Assembly (NCBI GenBank): GCA_964590435.1 | Contig: CAZPWT010000001.1 | Coordinates: forward strand, 13,096-77,095 | DNA: 64,000 nucleotides | Origin: WSZJ01 sp964590435 | GTDB lineage: Bacteria; Planctomycetota; MHYJ01; WSZJ01 | Reading direction: 5' to 3' | Part shown: one piece after another, positions 53,136 through 61,764 of the stretch | Numbering within the stretch: the first letter of the stretch is position 1 | How the letters are laid out: the number at the start of each line of letters is the position of its first letter | The notes under the pieces: generated by a model | Databases searched by the model: none | Told to the model about the DNA's origin: nothing | The model's input: only the letters and a program-made list of their open reading frames with translations | Program-made: the position numbers and the translations under genes

Positions 53136-55340
53136 TCACTCCTTCAGGTACTTCTCCGCCGCTTCCTTCGTCGTGAGCTTGCGCGCGAAGTCGCCGATTT
53201 CCGCCTTCACGACCTTGCCGTCCGCGACCCAGTACACCGTCGTCGGCCCCGCCTCGATCCGGCGCGCCTTGAATTTCCCCGCGGGGACCTCCACGTCCTC
53301 CTCGCCCTTCACCCGGTACTCGCGCCATTTCAGGATCAGGAACCGCTCGTGCATCGCCACGAACGAGTACACACCTTCCGGCGAGCTTGCCAGCGCGACC
53401 ACGAGGACGTCGGAATTCGAGATGTCGGGCGGAAGCCAGAGATCGGGAATCGCGATCCGGTCCTTCCGTGGTTCCGCCGATCCCTCCTGCCGCGAAATGG
53501 AAATCCACTTCTCGTCGGCGGACTCGATGCGCGTCTCGATCGTCAACTCGTTGGTGATCGGCTTGCCCTTCGCATCCTTCCCCGGCGCCCTGAGCCGGAC
53601 CCGCTCGACGTACGCGTTCTTCGAGCCCTCCATGGTGCTGGACACCGAGGCCCCGCTCGACGGCCGCCCCTCGGCATCGGACCACGCGCCGTCCGCACCG
53701 GCCGAGATCCGCTGCCCGCCGACTTCCTTTCCCTGCGATTCCTCCACGTACCAGGCCTCTCCGCCCGCCCGCTTCCGCCCCCGCTCGATGAGCGCCGGCA
53801 ACTCCTTCCTCGACCGCTCCAGTACGTCAGCCGCCGGGGCCGCGAGATCGCCCAGCGGGACAAACCGCGCCGCCGCGAGAGCCTCCAGCCCGATCTTCAT
53901 CCCGAGGCCCGAGATCCCCGGAAGGGAAGAGACGTGGACCTGGGCGAGCGTGCCGGTCGAGGCGCGTGCGAACAGGAAGAGTTCGTAGCTGACCGGGCTG
54001 GCGGCGACCATGCGGGCTGCCTGCCGGCCGTCGGGGAGCGCGAATTCCTCGATCGACAGGGTGCGCGTCTTCTTGTTGGCCCCGAACGACGCGGCGATGG
54101 CGCGCGCCGCGCCCAGAGGGGAGCCGTTGAAACTGCAGTCTTCATCGAGGGTCACTTCCAGCACGGCGGCCTGGCGGCTCGGCGGGCCCGCGCCCTCCGG
54201 GATCTTGAGGGCCTCGTCCAGGATCGCCATGAACACGGGCTGGTCCGCGGTGGTTTTCCATCCTTCCGGGGCGCGAGTCTCCCGGTTGCCGCCGTCGCTG
54301 AAGCGCACGGCCTTGAGCTCGGGGGGCGGAACGGCCTTGAACTTGATCGTGGCGGCCGTGGACGCGAGGATTTCCAGGGCCCGTCCCGGGGGGACCATCG
54401 CGGCGTGGACGAGCAGCATGGCGTGCGTGTCTCCCAGGCGGAAAGGTGCGCTGGCCATCTCGTACCGGGGCGACTTCTCCGGCGGCGTCCATGAGACGCC
54501 CTCAGCAGGGCGTCCCGCGATGGAGAGCTTCCGTTTGTCGCCCTGTTTGTAGCCCTTGGTCGCGTCGGAAACCATGGCCGTGAGGAACTGTTCCCCCGAG
54601 CTGGTCGGCGGGGCGACCAGGATGGACACGGTTTCCTGGCGCCCCTGCACGTCCGCCGGGCCGATCGCATAGGCCGCCGTCCCGAACGCCGAGGCGCCGA
54701 AGTACTCGTCGAACCCCTCGGGGAAGCCGATCTCGAAGCCGCCGGTCCGCGGCTGCGCCGAGGCGGCGCGCACGATCCGCTTCACGGGCTCCAGTCCCGC
54801 CAGGGCCGCATCCAGCCGGGCCCGGACGACCGCGTCGTCCTTGGCGGACCCGCGCGACGTCACGAACAGGCCGGATCCTTCCGCCGTCTCGACGTACGAA
54901 CTTGCTTCGAAGATGTCCCCGTAGCGCGCCGACTTGTATTTCCCCTCGATCCGGAACGCCGCGTGCGTCCCGACAGTCCCCGGCGCAGAACCGACGATCG
55001 AGAACTCCTTGGGGTCGGATTCAGAAGCGAACTCCGCGCCGCCGAAATGGCTGCCGACCTCGGCGGCCGGGCAGCCGGGGGCCATGACGTGCACCATGAG
55101 CGCTTCGACGGGAAGCGCGACATTGGCGGGTTTCCATCGGGCGGCGAACCAGCGGCGGCGCGGGTCCGACATCGGGAGCACGTCGCGGTCCCATCCCTCG
55201 GGAACGGCGATCTTGAACCCGCCTGCGGGCTCCTCGACCGAGGTGGTCTTGATCGGGCCGACCGGCGGGGTTGACGGACCGCCGCACCCGGCCATGCCGG
55301 CAACCGCCAGGGCGACAAGGGCCGCCGCGCGCTTGTTCAC
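53136..55340 (-). CDS. Lipoprotein with three PsbP/MOG1-like repeats
   Basis: 734 residues from GTG 55338-55340 with GGAG 7 bases upstream. Lipoprotein signal MNKRAAALVALAVAGMAGC. Residues about 35-500 contain three related domains, each opening with a beta strand and PEGW/PEGF (GGFKIAVPEGWDRD, GGFEIGFPEGFDEY, NRETRAPEGWKTT), the style of PsbP/DUF1795-like lipoproteins. The last 230 residues are a separate beta-rich part (PAGKFKARRIEAGPTTVYWV). No catalytic motif. It is separated from pilT by the pilT terminator. Function unknown. Confidence 0.72.
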   Translation of the reverse strand: MNKRAAALVALAVAGMAGCGGPSTPPVGPIKTTSVEEPAGGFKIAVPEGWDRDVLPMSDPRRRWFAARWKPANVALPVEALMVHVMAPGCPAAEVGSHFGGAEFASESDPKEFSIVGSAPGTVGTHAAFRIEGKYKSARYGDIFEASSYVETAEGSGLFVTSRGSAKDDAVVRARLDAALAGLEPVKRIVRAASAQPRTGGFEIGFPEGFDEYFGASAFGTAAYAIGPADVQGRQETVSILVAPPTSSGEQFLTAMVSDATKGYKQGDKRKLSIAGRPAEGVSWTPPEKSPRYEMASAPFRLGDTHAMLLVHAAMVPPGRALEILASTAATIKFKAVPPPELKAVRFSDGGNRETRAPEGWKTTADQPVFMAILDEALKIPEGAGPPSRQAAVLEVTLDEDCSFNGSPLGAARAIAASFGANKKTRTLSIEEFALPDGRQAARMVAASPVSYELFLFARASTGTLAQVHVSSLPGISGLGMKIGLEALAAARFVPLGDLAAPAADVLERSRKELPALIERGRKRAGGEAWYVEESQGKEVGGQRISAGADGAWSDAEGRPSSGASVSSTMEGSKNAYVERVRLRAPGKDAKGKPITNELTIETRIESADEKWISISRQEGSAEPRKDRIAIPDLWLPPDISNSDVLVVALASSPEGVYSFVAMHERFLILKWREYRVKGEEDVEVPAGKFKARRIEAGPTTVYWVADGKVVKAEIGDFARKLTTKEAAEKYLKE

Positions 55341-55351
55341 GCTTCGTCTCC

Positions 55352-55386
55352 AAAAAAAAACGGCGACCGGGGGTTGCCCGGTCGCC
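55352..55386 (-). terminator. Intrinsic terminator of the pilBT operon
   Basis: GGCGACCGGG (55362-55371) pairs with CCCGGTCGCC (55377-55386) over five loop bases; on the minus strand nine T residues (55360-55352) follow. It begins 14 bases after the pilT stop. The hairpin ends just before the Shine-Dalgarno of the downstream lipoprotein, so that gene must have its own promoter or depend on read-through. Confidence 0.92.
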
Positions 55387-55399
55387 CGTTGATCCCAGG

Positions 55400-56509
55400 T
55401 TAGCGTTCCTTGGCTGCCTTGGCCTGCGCCGCCGCCTGCACCTGCGTGTATTCCATGACCTTTTGCTGCAGGTCGTTCGGCTGCTGCGCGGCCTGCATCA
55501 TTTCCTGGAAGCCGATCTTCTTCTTGGTGAACAGATCGAAGAGGTAGTCGTCGAGCAGCACCATGCCCGCCTTGGCGCCCGTCTGGATGGCGCTGACGAT
55601 CTTGTGCGTCTGGTTTTCGCGGATGAGGTGCTCGATGGCGGACGTCATGATGAGGATCTCGAACGCGGCGATGACGCCGTCGGTATCCGCGCGGGGCAGC
55701 AGCATCTGGGAAATGATCGACACGACGGAGGTCGACAACTGCGCGCGGATCTGCTCCTGCTGTTCCTGCGGGAAGGCGTCGATGATTCGGTTGATGGTGC
55801 GCGCGGCGCCCGTGGTGTGAAGGGTGCCGAACACGAGGTGCCCCGTTTCGGCCGCCGTGATGGCCGTCTGGATCGTCTCGAGGTCTCGCATTTCTCCGAC
55901 CAGCACCACGTCCGGGTCCATACGCAGCGCGCGGCGGATCGCCTCGCTGAACGTCCCGATGTCCACCCCCAGCTCACGCTGCGTGATGATCGATTTCTTG
56001 TGGCTGTGGTAGTACTCGATCGGGTCCTCGATCGTGATGATGTGGCAGTCTTCTTCCGTGTTGATGAAGTCGATCATCGTCGCCAGCGTCGTCGTCTTCC
56101 CGGAACCCGTTGGCCCCGTGACCAGGATCAGTCCGCGCGGCTTGAACAGCAGGTTCTTGACGCTCGGCGGCAGCCCGATTTCCTCGAACGACAGCAGCTT
56201 CGTCGGGATCAATCGCAGCGCCAGGCCCACCTGCCCCTTCTGCATGTAAACGGCCACGCGGAAGCGGGCTTTCTGCTCGTACGCGAAGCCGAAGTCGCAA
56301 CCTCCGCGTTCCTTCAGCTCCTGCTGGTGCCGTTCGCTCGTGATCGACCTCATGAACGCCACCGTGTCGTCGTTCGTCAGCGCAGGCAGCTTCAGCGGGC
56401 GAAGGTGCCCGTGCAGCCGGATGCACGGCGGCATCTGGACGGTCAGGTGGAGATCGCTCGCGCGCTTCTCGACGACAAGGTCCAGCAGCCTGTTCAGTTC
56501 GACGACCAT
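55400..56509 (-). CDS. pilT: Type IV pilus retraction ATPase PilT
   Basis: 369 residues. Hexameric ATPase that depolymerises the pilus at the inner-membrane base. Walker A GPTGSGKT (132-139), Asp box TIEDPIEY, Walker B-like MDPDVVLVGEMRDLETI and His box TGHLVFGTLHTTGAARTINRIID are all standard. LALRLIP precedes. The C-terminus ends in a Gln/Ala/Lys stretch that may be disordered. GGGAG lies about 5-6 bases before ATG. Downstream of pilB by 28 bases and followed by a terminator. Confidence 0.95.
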   Translation of the reverse strand: MVVELNRLLDLVVEKRASDLHLTVQMPPCIRLHGHLRPLKLPALTNDDTVAFMRSITSERHQQELKERGGCDFGFAYEQKARFRVAVYMQKGQVGLALRLIPTKLLSFEEIGLPPSVKNLLFKPRGLILVTGPTGSGKTTTLATMIDFINTEEDCHIITIEDPIEYYHSHKKSIITQRELGVDIGTFSEAIRRALRMDPDVVLVGEMRDLETIQTAITAAETGHLVFGTLHTTGAARTINRIIDAFPQEQQEQIRAQLSTSVVSIISQMLLPRADTDGVIAAFEILIMTSAIEHLIRENQTHKIVSAIQTGAKAGMVLLDDYLFDLFTKKKIGFQEMMQAAQQPNDLQQKVMEYTQVQAAAQAKAAKER

Positions 56510-56537
56510 GGAATCTCCCGGGAAAAGTGGGCCGGTC

Positions 56538-58250
56538 CTAGTAGGTGATGTCCTCGCGACGGGCCAGGTTCAGCACTTCGGGGATCGAAGAGATCCCGTC
56601 GAGAATCTTGCGGACGCCGTCTTCGAGCAGGGTGGTCATGCCGCCGATACGGGCCTGTTCGCGCATCTTGATGGTCGGCTCGCGGCGGAAGGTCATGTCG
56701 CGGATGATCGGCGACATTTCCATCAGTTCGAAGATCGCCTGGCGGCCCTTGTAGCCCAGCTTGCACTGGTCGCAGCCGACCGGGTGGTAGATGGTCTTGC
56801 CCTCGACGTCGGCGGGCTTGAGCCCGACCGCTCCGAGTTCCTCGGGGGTCGCGGTGTAGGGCTCCTTGCAGTGCGGGCAGAGCCGGCGGATGAGACGCTG
56901 GCCCATGATCGCCTGCACGGACGACGCCACGAGGAAGGGTTTCACGCCCATGTCGAGGAGGCGGGTAAGGGCGCCGGGCGCGTCGTTCGTGTGAAGGGTG
57001 GAGAACACCAGGTGCCCCGTGAGCGCGGCCTGCGTCGCGATTTCGGCCGTTTCCTGGTCGCGGATTTCACCGACCAGGATGATGTTGGGCGCCTGCCGCA
57101 GCATGGCGCGGATGATGCGGGCGAACGTGAAGCCGATCTGCTGGCGCACCTGGGACTGGTTGATCCCGGGCAGCACGTATTCCACCGGGTTCTCGGCCGT
57201 GATGATCTTCACGTCCGGCTTGTTCAGTTCCTTGAGCGCCGCGTACAGCGTCGTCGTTTTCCCGGACCCCGTCGGGCCCGTCACGAGGAAGATCCCGTTC
57301 GGCTTCTTGATGATGTCCTGGAACCGCTTGTAGTCCTGGCCCGAGAAGCCCATCTCTTCCATGCCGATCAGGCCCGTCTTCTTGTCCAGGATTCGCATGC
57401 AGATGCACTCGCCGTGCGTCCCGGGAATGGCCGAGACCCGGATGTCCAGGTGCGACTCGCCGACCTTGATCTTGATACGGCCGTCCTGCGGCTTGCGCTT
57501 CTCGGCAATGTCCATGTCCGCCATGATCTTGAGACGCGACAGGACCGAGCCCTGGAGCCGTTTCGGCGGGGAGTCCACCTCCTGGCAGACGCCGTCGATG
57601 CGGTACCGGATCCGGAGCTTCTTTTCCATCGGCTCGATGTGGATGTCCGACGCCCGGTTGCGCACCGCCTCGGCGATGATCAGCGTCACGAGCCGGATGA
57701 CCGGCGCCGACTCCTCCTCCGTGACCTCCAGGTCTTCCTGGTTTCGAACCGCGACTTCCGACGCCGTCAGTTCTTCCAGCGCCGCGTCGAACTGGCCTTT
57801 CATCGCCGCGCCGCCGCCGTAAATCCGCGCCACCGCCTCCACCACGTCCTCGCGCGTCGCCAGCACGCACTCGACCTCGGTGTTGAGGATGAAGCGCAGG
57901 TTGTCGAGCGTGAAGAAGTCGAGCGGGTCGCTCATGGCGACGGTGATCGCGCGGCCGCTCTTCTTGACCGGGCAGATCTTGTAGTCGTCGCAGACCTGCT
58001 TGGGGACCAGCTGCGTGAGCTCGGCCTCGACCTCGAGGTCCTCGAGGCGCATGAACACGAGGTTGAACTGCTTCGCGAGCGCCTCGGTGATCTGCACCTG
58101 CGAGCAGACCTTCTGCTCAATCAGGATTTCGCCCAGCTTCTTCCCGGGGTTCTCGTGCTGGAACTTCAGCGCGTCCTTGATCTGCTTCGCGGACGCAACC
58201 TTCATTTCCTCAAGGATCTTGCCCAGCGGCTTGCGTTCGTTGATGCCCAT
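56538..58250 (-). CDS. pilB: Type IV pilus assembly ATPase PilB (GspE family)
   Basis: 570 residues from ATG 58248-58250. Extension ATPase: MshEN-type N-terminal domain (LGEILIEQKVCSQVQITEALAKQ), N2 domain (EAVRNRASDIHIEPMEKKLRIRYRIDG), Walker A GPTGSGKT, TAENPVEYVLPGINQSQV, MLRQAPNIILVGEIRDQETAEIATQAALTGHLVFSTLHTNDA, and the zinc-binding pairs CPHC and CDQC before GYKGRQAIFELM. Typical length. The transcription start is predicted just upstream. No pilC, pilM-Q or pilin gene is in the window, so the rest of the pilus must be elsewhere. Confidence 0.95.
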   Translation of the reverse strand: MGINERKPLGKILEEMKVASAKQIKDALKFQHENPGKKLGEILIEQKVCSQVQITEALAKQFNLVFMRLEDLEVEAELTQLVPKQVCDDYKICPVKKSGRAITVAMSDPLDFFTLDNLRFILNTEVECVLATREDVVEAVARIYGGGAAMKGQFDAALEELTASEVAVRNQEDLEVTEEESAPVIRLVTLIIAEAVRNRASDIHIEPMEKKLRIRYRIDGVCQEVDSPPKRLQGSVLSRLKIMADMDIAEKRKPQDGRIKIKVGESHLDIRVSAIPGTHGECICMRILDKKTGLIGMEEMGFSGQDYKRFQDIIKKPNGIFLVTGPTGSGKTTTLYAALKELNKPDVKIITAENPVEYVLPGINQSQVRQQIGFTFARIIRAMLRQAPNIILVGEIRDQETAEIATQAALTGHLVFSTLHTNDAPGALTRLLDMGVKPFLVASSVQAIMGQRLIRRLCPHCKEPYTATPEELGAVGLKPADVEGKTIYHPVGCDQCKLGYKGRQAIFELMEMSPIIRDMTFRREPTIKMREQARIGGMTTLLEDGVRKILDGISSIPEVLNLARREDITY

Positions 58251-58305
58251 GTCGGTGGCGCTTCTCCGGTGAGGGTCTTGCGGGACCTGTGAACGCGGAA
58301 CGTGG

Positions 58306-58334
58306 ATTTTAGGCCCGTGCCCATGCGAAGTCAA
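58306..58334 (-). promoter_or_regulatory. Promoter of pilB-pilT
   Basis: TTGACT (58334 to 58329), exactly 17 bases of spacer and TAAAAT (58311 to 58306) on the minus strand, five of six matches at each box. Predicted leader of about 50 bases to the pilB ATG. Confidence 0.75.
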
Positions 58335-58375
58335 ACGACGGTGAAAATTGGCCGGGTGGGGCGGGGGGCGGTAGT

Positions 58376-58404
58376 TTGACTCCCCCGGGCAGGCGTGCTA
58401 TTTT
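58376..58404 (+). promoter_or_regulatory. Promoter of the lipoprotein-ppdK unit
   Basis: TTGACT (58376-58381), 17-base spacer, TATTTT (58399-58404). Start of transcription would be about 50 bases before the ATG at 58461. It mirrors the divergent pilB promoter, with the same TTGACT box. Confidence 0.7.
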
Positions 58405-58460
58405 TCCCGCCCCTTGCGAACCCGCGATCTGCAACCGGCCACGCCCCGAGGAATCCCCGA

Positions 58461-58979
58461 ATGACCGCCCTCCGACCCGGGCTTCTCCTCCTGGCCGCCA
58501 CCCTCGCGGGGTGCGCTTCAGGCCCGACCTCCACCGAAGCGGGTCCGAAGCTCGGCACGGTGAAGGAATGCTACGAGAGTTTCCGGGAAGCGATCGCCCG
58601 GGAGGACTACGACGCGGCCTACGAAACCCTCTCGCAGGACACGAGGGAACGTTATCCCTCGCAGCTTTTCTGGATTGCGTTCAACATGACTTCCACGGGG
58701 CAGCGCTACCAGCGGCTCATCGCCGACTCGGCGCTGGTCACCGCGATCGAGAAGTCCGACGGCGCCACCGCCGTCGCCGTCCTCCGGGCGCCGGACCGGG
58801 AAGCGGACCTGGCGGACCCCGGACGGAAGCACTTCGAGATGAAGAGCTTTCGCGTCGTGAAGTCAGGGGAGAAGTGGCGGGTGCAGTTCACGCTCCAGGA
58901 GTTTTTCGGTATCCCGGAGGATCAGTTCTTCGACTATTCCAAGGTCACCCAGAAACGGGACTTCAGACACCGGAGATAG
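58461..58979 (+). CDS. Small lipoprotein, NTF2-like/DUF4878-like
   Basis: 172 residues. Lipoprotein signal MTALRPGLLLLAATLAGC. ECYESFREAIAREDYDAAYETLSQDTR is the first helix pair of an NTF2-like lumazine-binding fold, and FRVVKSGEKWRVQFTL is its last strand pair. This fold is common in exported proteins of unknown function. GAGG lies about 9 bases before ATG. Ends one base before the ppdK ATG, so probably cotranscribed with ppdK, though there is no obvious metabolic link. Confidence 0.72.
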   Translation: MTALRPGLLLLAATLAGCASGPTSTEAGPKLGTVKECYESFREAIAREDYDAAYETLSQDTRERYPSQLFWIAFNMTSTGQRYQRLIADSALVTAIEKSDGATAVAVLRAPDREADLADPGRKHFEMKSFRVVKSGEKWRVQFTLQEFFGIPEDQFFDYSKVTQKRDFRHRR

Positions 58980-58980
58980 C

Positions 58981-61752
58981 ATGGCCAAGAAATCGGTTTA
59001 CTGGTTCGGCGACGGCAAGGCGGACGGCAACTCGGGCATGAAGGACCTGCTGGGCGGCAAGGGCGCCGGCGTGGCCGAGATGACGAACGCGGGGATCCCG
59101 GTGCCGCCGGGGTTCACGATCACCACGGAAATCTGCACGCGCTTCTACGAGAACGGGAAGCGCTTCCCCAAGGACGCGGAGCCCGAGATGTGGGCGGCGC
59201 TGGCGCGGATCGAGAAGTCGACGGGGATGAAGTTCGGCGACGCCGCGAACCCGCTGCTGGTGAGCGTGCGGTCGGGCGCGAAGTTCTCGATGCCCGGGAT
59301 GATGGACACGATCCTGAACCTCGGGCTGAACGACGTCTCGGTCGAGGGGCACGGGCGGCGCGCGAACAACCCGCGGTTCGCGTGGGACTGCTATCGGCGC
59401 TTCATCTCCATGTACGGCAGCGTCGTGCTGGAGATCGAGAAGGAGCATTTTGACCGGAAGCTGAAGGAGCGGAAGGACGCGAAGGGGACGAAGCAGGACA
59501 CGGACCTTGGGGTGGAGGACCTGAAGCAGGTGGTGGCGGACTTCAAGGCGGTGGTGAAGGCGCATGCGGGGAAGGAGTTCCCGCAGGACGTGAAGGAGCA
59601 GCTGCGGGGGGCGCGGGACGCGGTGTTCCGTTCGTGGAACAACGAGCGGGCGATCGCGTACCGGCGGATGTACCGGATTTCGGACGCGATCGGGACGGCG
59701 GTGACGGTGCAGTCGATGGTGTTCGGGAACACGGGACCGAAGAGCGCGACGGGGGTGGGCTTCACGCGCGACCCTGGGAGCGGCGAGAAGAAGTTCTACG
59801 GGGAGTTCCTGACGAACGCGCAGGGCGAGGACGTGGTGGCGGGGATCCGGACGCCGCGGCCGATCGCGGAGCTGGAGACGGAGATGCCGCCGGCGTTCGC
59901 GCAGCTGCGGGAGATCACGAGCCGGCTGGAGCGGCACTACCGCGACGTGCAGGACTTCGAATTCACGATCCAGGACGAGAAGCTGTACATGCTGCAGACG
60001 CGCAGCGGCAAGCGGACGGGGCACGCGGCGGTGAAGATCGCGGTGGACATGGTGAAGGAGAAGGTGATCACGCGCGACGAGGCGGTGGCGCGGGTCGAGC
60101 CGGCGATGATCGAGCAACTGCTGCACCCGGTGTTTGACCCGAAGAAGCGCCGTGATTTCCCTGTGATCGCGAAGGGGCTGAACGCCAGCCCGGGCGCGGC
60201 GGCGGGGAAGGCGGTCTTCGACGCCCCGACGGCGGAGGCGTGGAAGGCGAAGGGCGAGCGCGTCATCCTGGTGCGGGCCGAAACGTGCCCGGACGACATC
60301 AAGGGGATGGCGGCCTCGCGCGGCGTGCTGACGTCCACCGGCGGGCGCACGAGCCACGCGGCGGTCGTCGGCCGCCAGATGGGCAAGCCCAGCATCGTCG
60401 GCTGCGGTGCAATCCACGTGGACGAGGACAAGCGGCTCGCGACGGTCGACGGCAAGACGATCAGGGAAGGGGATTACCTCTCCATCGACGGGACGAGCGG
60501 CGAAGTCATGCTCGGCGACGTCCCGACGCGCGACTCGGACATCCTCGAGGTCATGCGCGGCAAGCTGGACCCGAAGGAGAGCGAGACCTGGCAGAATTTC
60601 AGCGAGCTCATGAAGTGGGCCGACGCGCTTCGCACCCTGAAGGTCCGCGCCAATGCCGACATTCCTCGTGACGCCGAGGCCGCGATCGCGCTCGGCGCCG
60701 AGGGGATCGGTCTCTGCCGCACGGAGCACATGTTCTTCGCCGCGGAGCGCCTCCCGATCGTGCAGGAGATGATCCTCGCCCAAGACGAGGCCGGCCGCCG
60801 CGCCGCCCTCGAGAAACTCGTCGGCTTCCAGCGCGACGACTTCTACGGCCTCTTCAAGACCATGGCCGGCCGCCCGGTCACCATCCGGACGCTGGACCCC
60901 CCGCTTCACGAGTTCCTCCCCAAGCGGGAAGAACTGATGGTGGAGGTGGCGGTGATGAAGGCGCAGGGGAAGACCGGGCCGGAGCTTCAGCAGAAGGAGA
61001 AGCTGCTGCACCGGGTGGAGGAGCTGCACGAGTTCAACCCGATGCTGGGGTTGCGCGGGTGCCGACTGGGGATCCTGTACACCGAGATCACCGAGATGCA
61101 GGCGCGGGCGATCTTCGAGGCGGCGTGCCTGTGCGCGAAGGAGAAGAAGCCGGTCGTGCCGGAGGTGATGATCCCGCTGGTGGGTCACGTGAACGAACTG
61201 AAGCACCAGGCGGCCGTGGTACGCCGGGTGGCGGACGAGGTCATGAAGAAGCAGGGCGTGAAGGTGAAGTACCTGGTCGGGACGATGATCGAGATCCCCC
61301 GGGCGGCGCTCGTGTCGGGCGAGATCGCGCAGGAGGCGGAGTTCTTCTCCTTCGGCACGAACGACCTGACGCAGATGACGTTCGGGTATTCGCGCGATGA
61401 CGCGGGCAAGTTCCTGCCGCTGTACATCAGCGAAGCGACGCGGATCCTCCCCGAGGACCCCTTCGTCTCCGTGGACAAGCCCGGCGTCGGCCGGCTCATG
61501 AAGATGTCCGTCACCGAGGGACGCGCCACGCGCGCCGACCTCAAGTGCGGCATCTGCGGCGAGCACGGCGGCGACCCGGAAACCGTCATTTTCTGCCACG
61601 ACACCGGGCTGAACTACGTCTCGTGCAGCCCCTACCGCGTCCCCGTGGCCCGCATGGCCGCCGCGCATGCCGTCCTGCGCGACCGCGCCAAGGCGCCCGC
61701 GAAGAAGCCTGCCGCCCGGAAATCCGCGCGGAAGGCAGGGAAGCGGAGGTAA
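58981..61752 (+). CDS. ppdK: Pyruvate, phosphate dikinase
   Basis: 923 residues. Interconverts pyruvate, ATP and phosphate with phosphoenolpyruvate, AMP and pyrophosphate. ATP-grasp N-domain (GGKGAGVAEMTNAGIPVPPGFTITTE, VSVRSGAKFSMPGMMDTILNLGLN), swivelling His domain with the phosphorylated His459 in GGRTSHAAVVGRQMGKPSIVG, and PEP/pyruvate barrel (ALGAEGIGLCRTEHMFF, KCGICGEHGGDP with the catalytic Cys). An extra C-terminal tail of about 25 residues is Lys/Ala/Arg-rich (KKPAARKSARKAGKRR). GGAG lies 6 bases before ATG. Its stop forms part of a -10-like box of the next gene. Confidence 0.97.
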   Translation: MAKKSVYWFGDGKADGNSGMKDLLGGKGAGVAEMTNAGIPVPPGFTITTEICTRFYENGKRFPKDAEPEMWAALARIEKSTGMKFGDAANPLLVSVRSGAKFSMPGMMDTILNLGLNDVSVEGHGRRANNPRFAWDCYRRFISMYGSVVLEIEKEHFDRKLKERKDAKGTKQDTDLGVEDLKQVVADFKAVVKAHAGKEFPQDVKEQLRGARDAVFRSWNNERAIAYRRMYRISDAIGTAVTVQSMVFGNTGPKSATGVGFTRDPGSGEKKFYGEFLTNAQGEDVVAGIRTPRPIAELETEMPPAFAQLREITSRLERHYRDVQDFEFTIQDEKLYMLQTRSGKRTGHAAVKIAVDMVKEKVITRDEAVARVEPAMIEQLLHPVFDPKKRRDFPVIAKGLNASPGAAAGKAVFDAPTAEAWKAKGERVILVRAETCPDDIKGMAASRGVLTSTGGRTSHAAVVGRQMGKPSIVGCGAIHVDEDKRLATVDGKTIREGDYLSIDGTSGEVMLGDVPTRDSDILEVMRGKLDPKESETWQNFSELMKWADALRTLKVRANADIPRDAEAAIALGAEGIGLCRTEHMFFAAERLPIVQEMILAQDEAGRRAALEKLVGFQRDDFYGLFKTMAGRPVTIRTLDPPLHEFLPKREELMVEVAVMKAQGKTGPELQQKEKLLHRVEELHEFNPMLGLRGCRLGILYTEITEMQARAIFEAACLCAKEKKPVVPEVMIPLVGHVNELKHQAAVVRRVADEVMKKQGVKVKYLVGTMIEIPRAALVSGEIAQEAEFFSFGTNDLTQMTFGYSRDDAGKFLPLYISEATRILPEDPFVSVDKPGVGRLMKMSVTEGRATRADLKCGICGEHGGDPETVIFCHDTGLNYVSCSPYRVPVARMAAAHAVLRDRAKAPAKKPAARKSARKAGKRR

Positions 61753-61755
61753 AAT
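61750..61755 (+). promoter_or_regulatory. -10-like box at the end of ppdK
   Basis: TAAAAT overlaps the ppdK stop and ends 9 bases before the ATG at 61765. GGAGGT (61745-61750) could alternatively serve as a distant Shine-Dalgarno in a joint transcript. Confidence 0.3.
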
Positions 61756-61764
61756 TCAAAGTTC

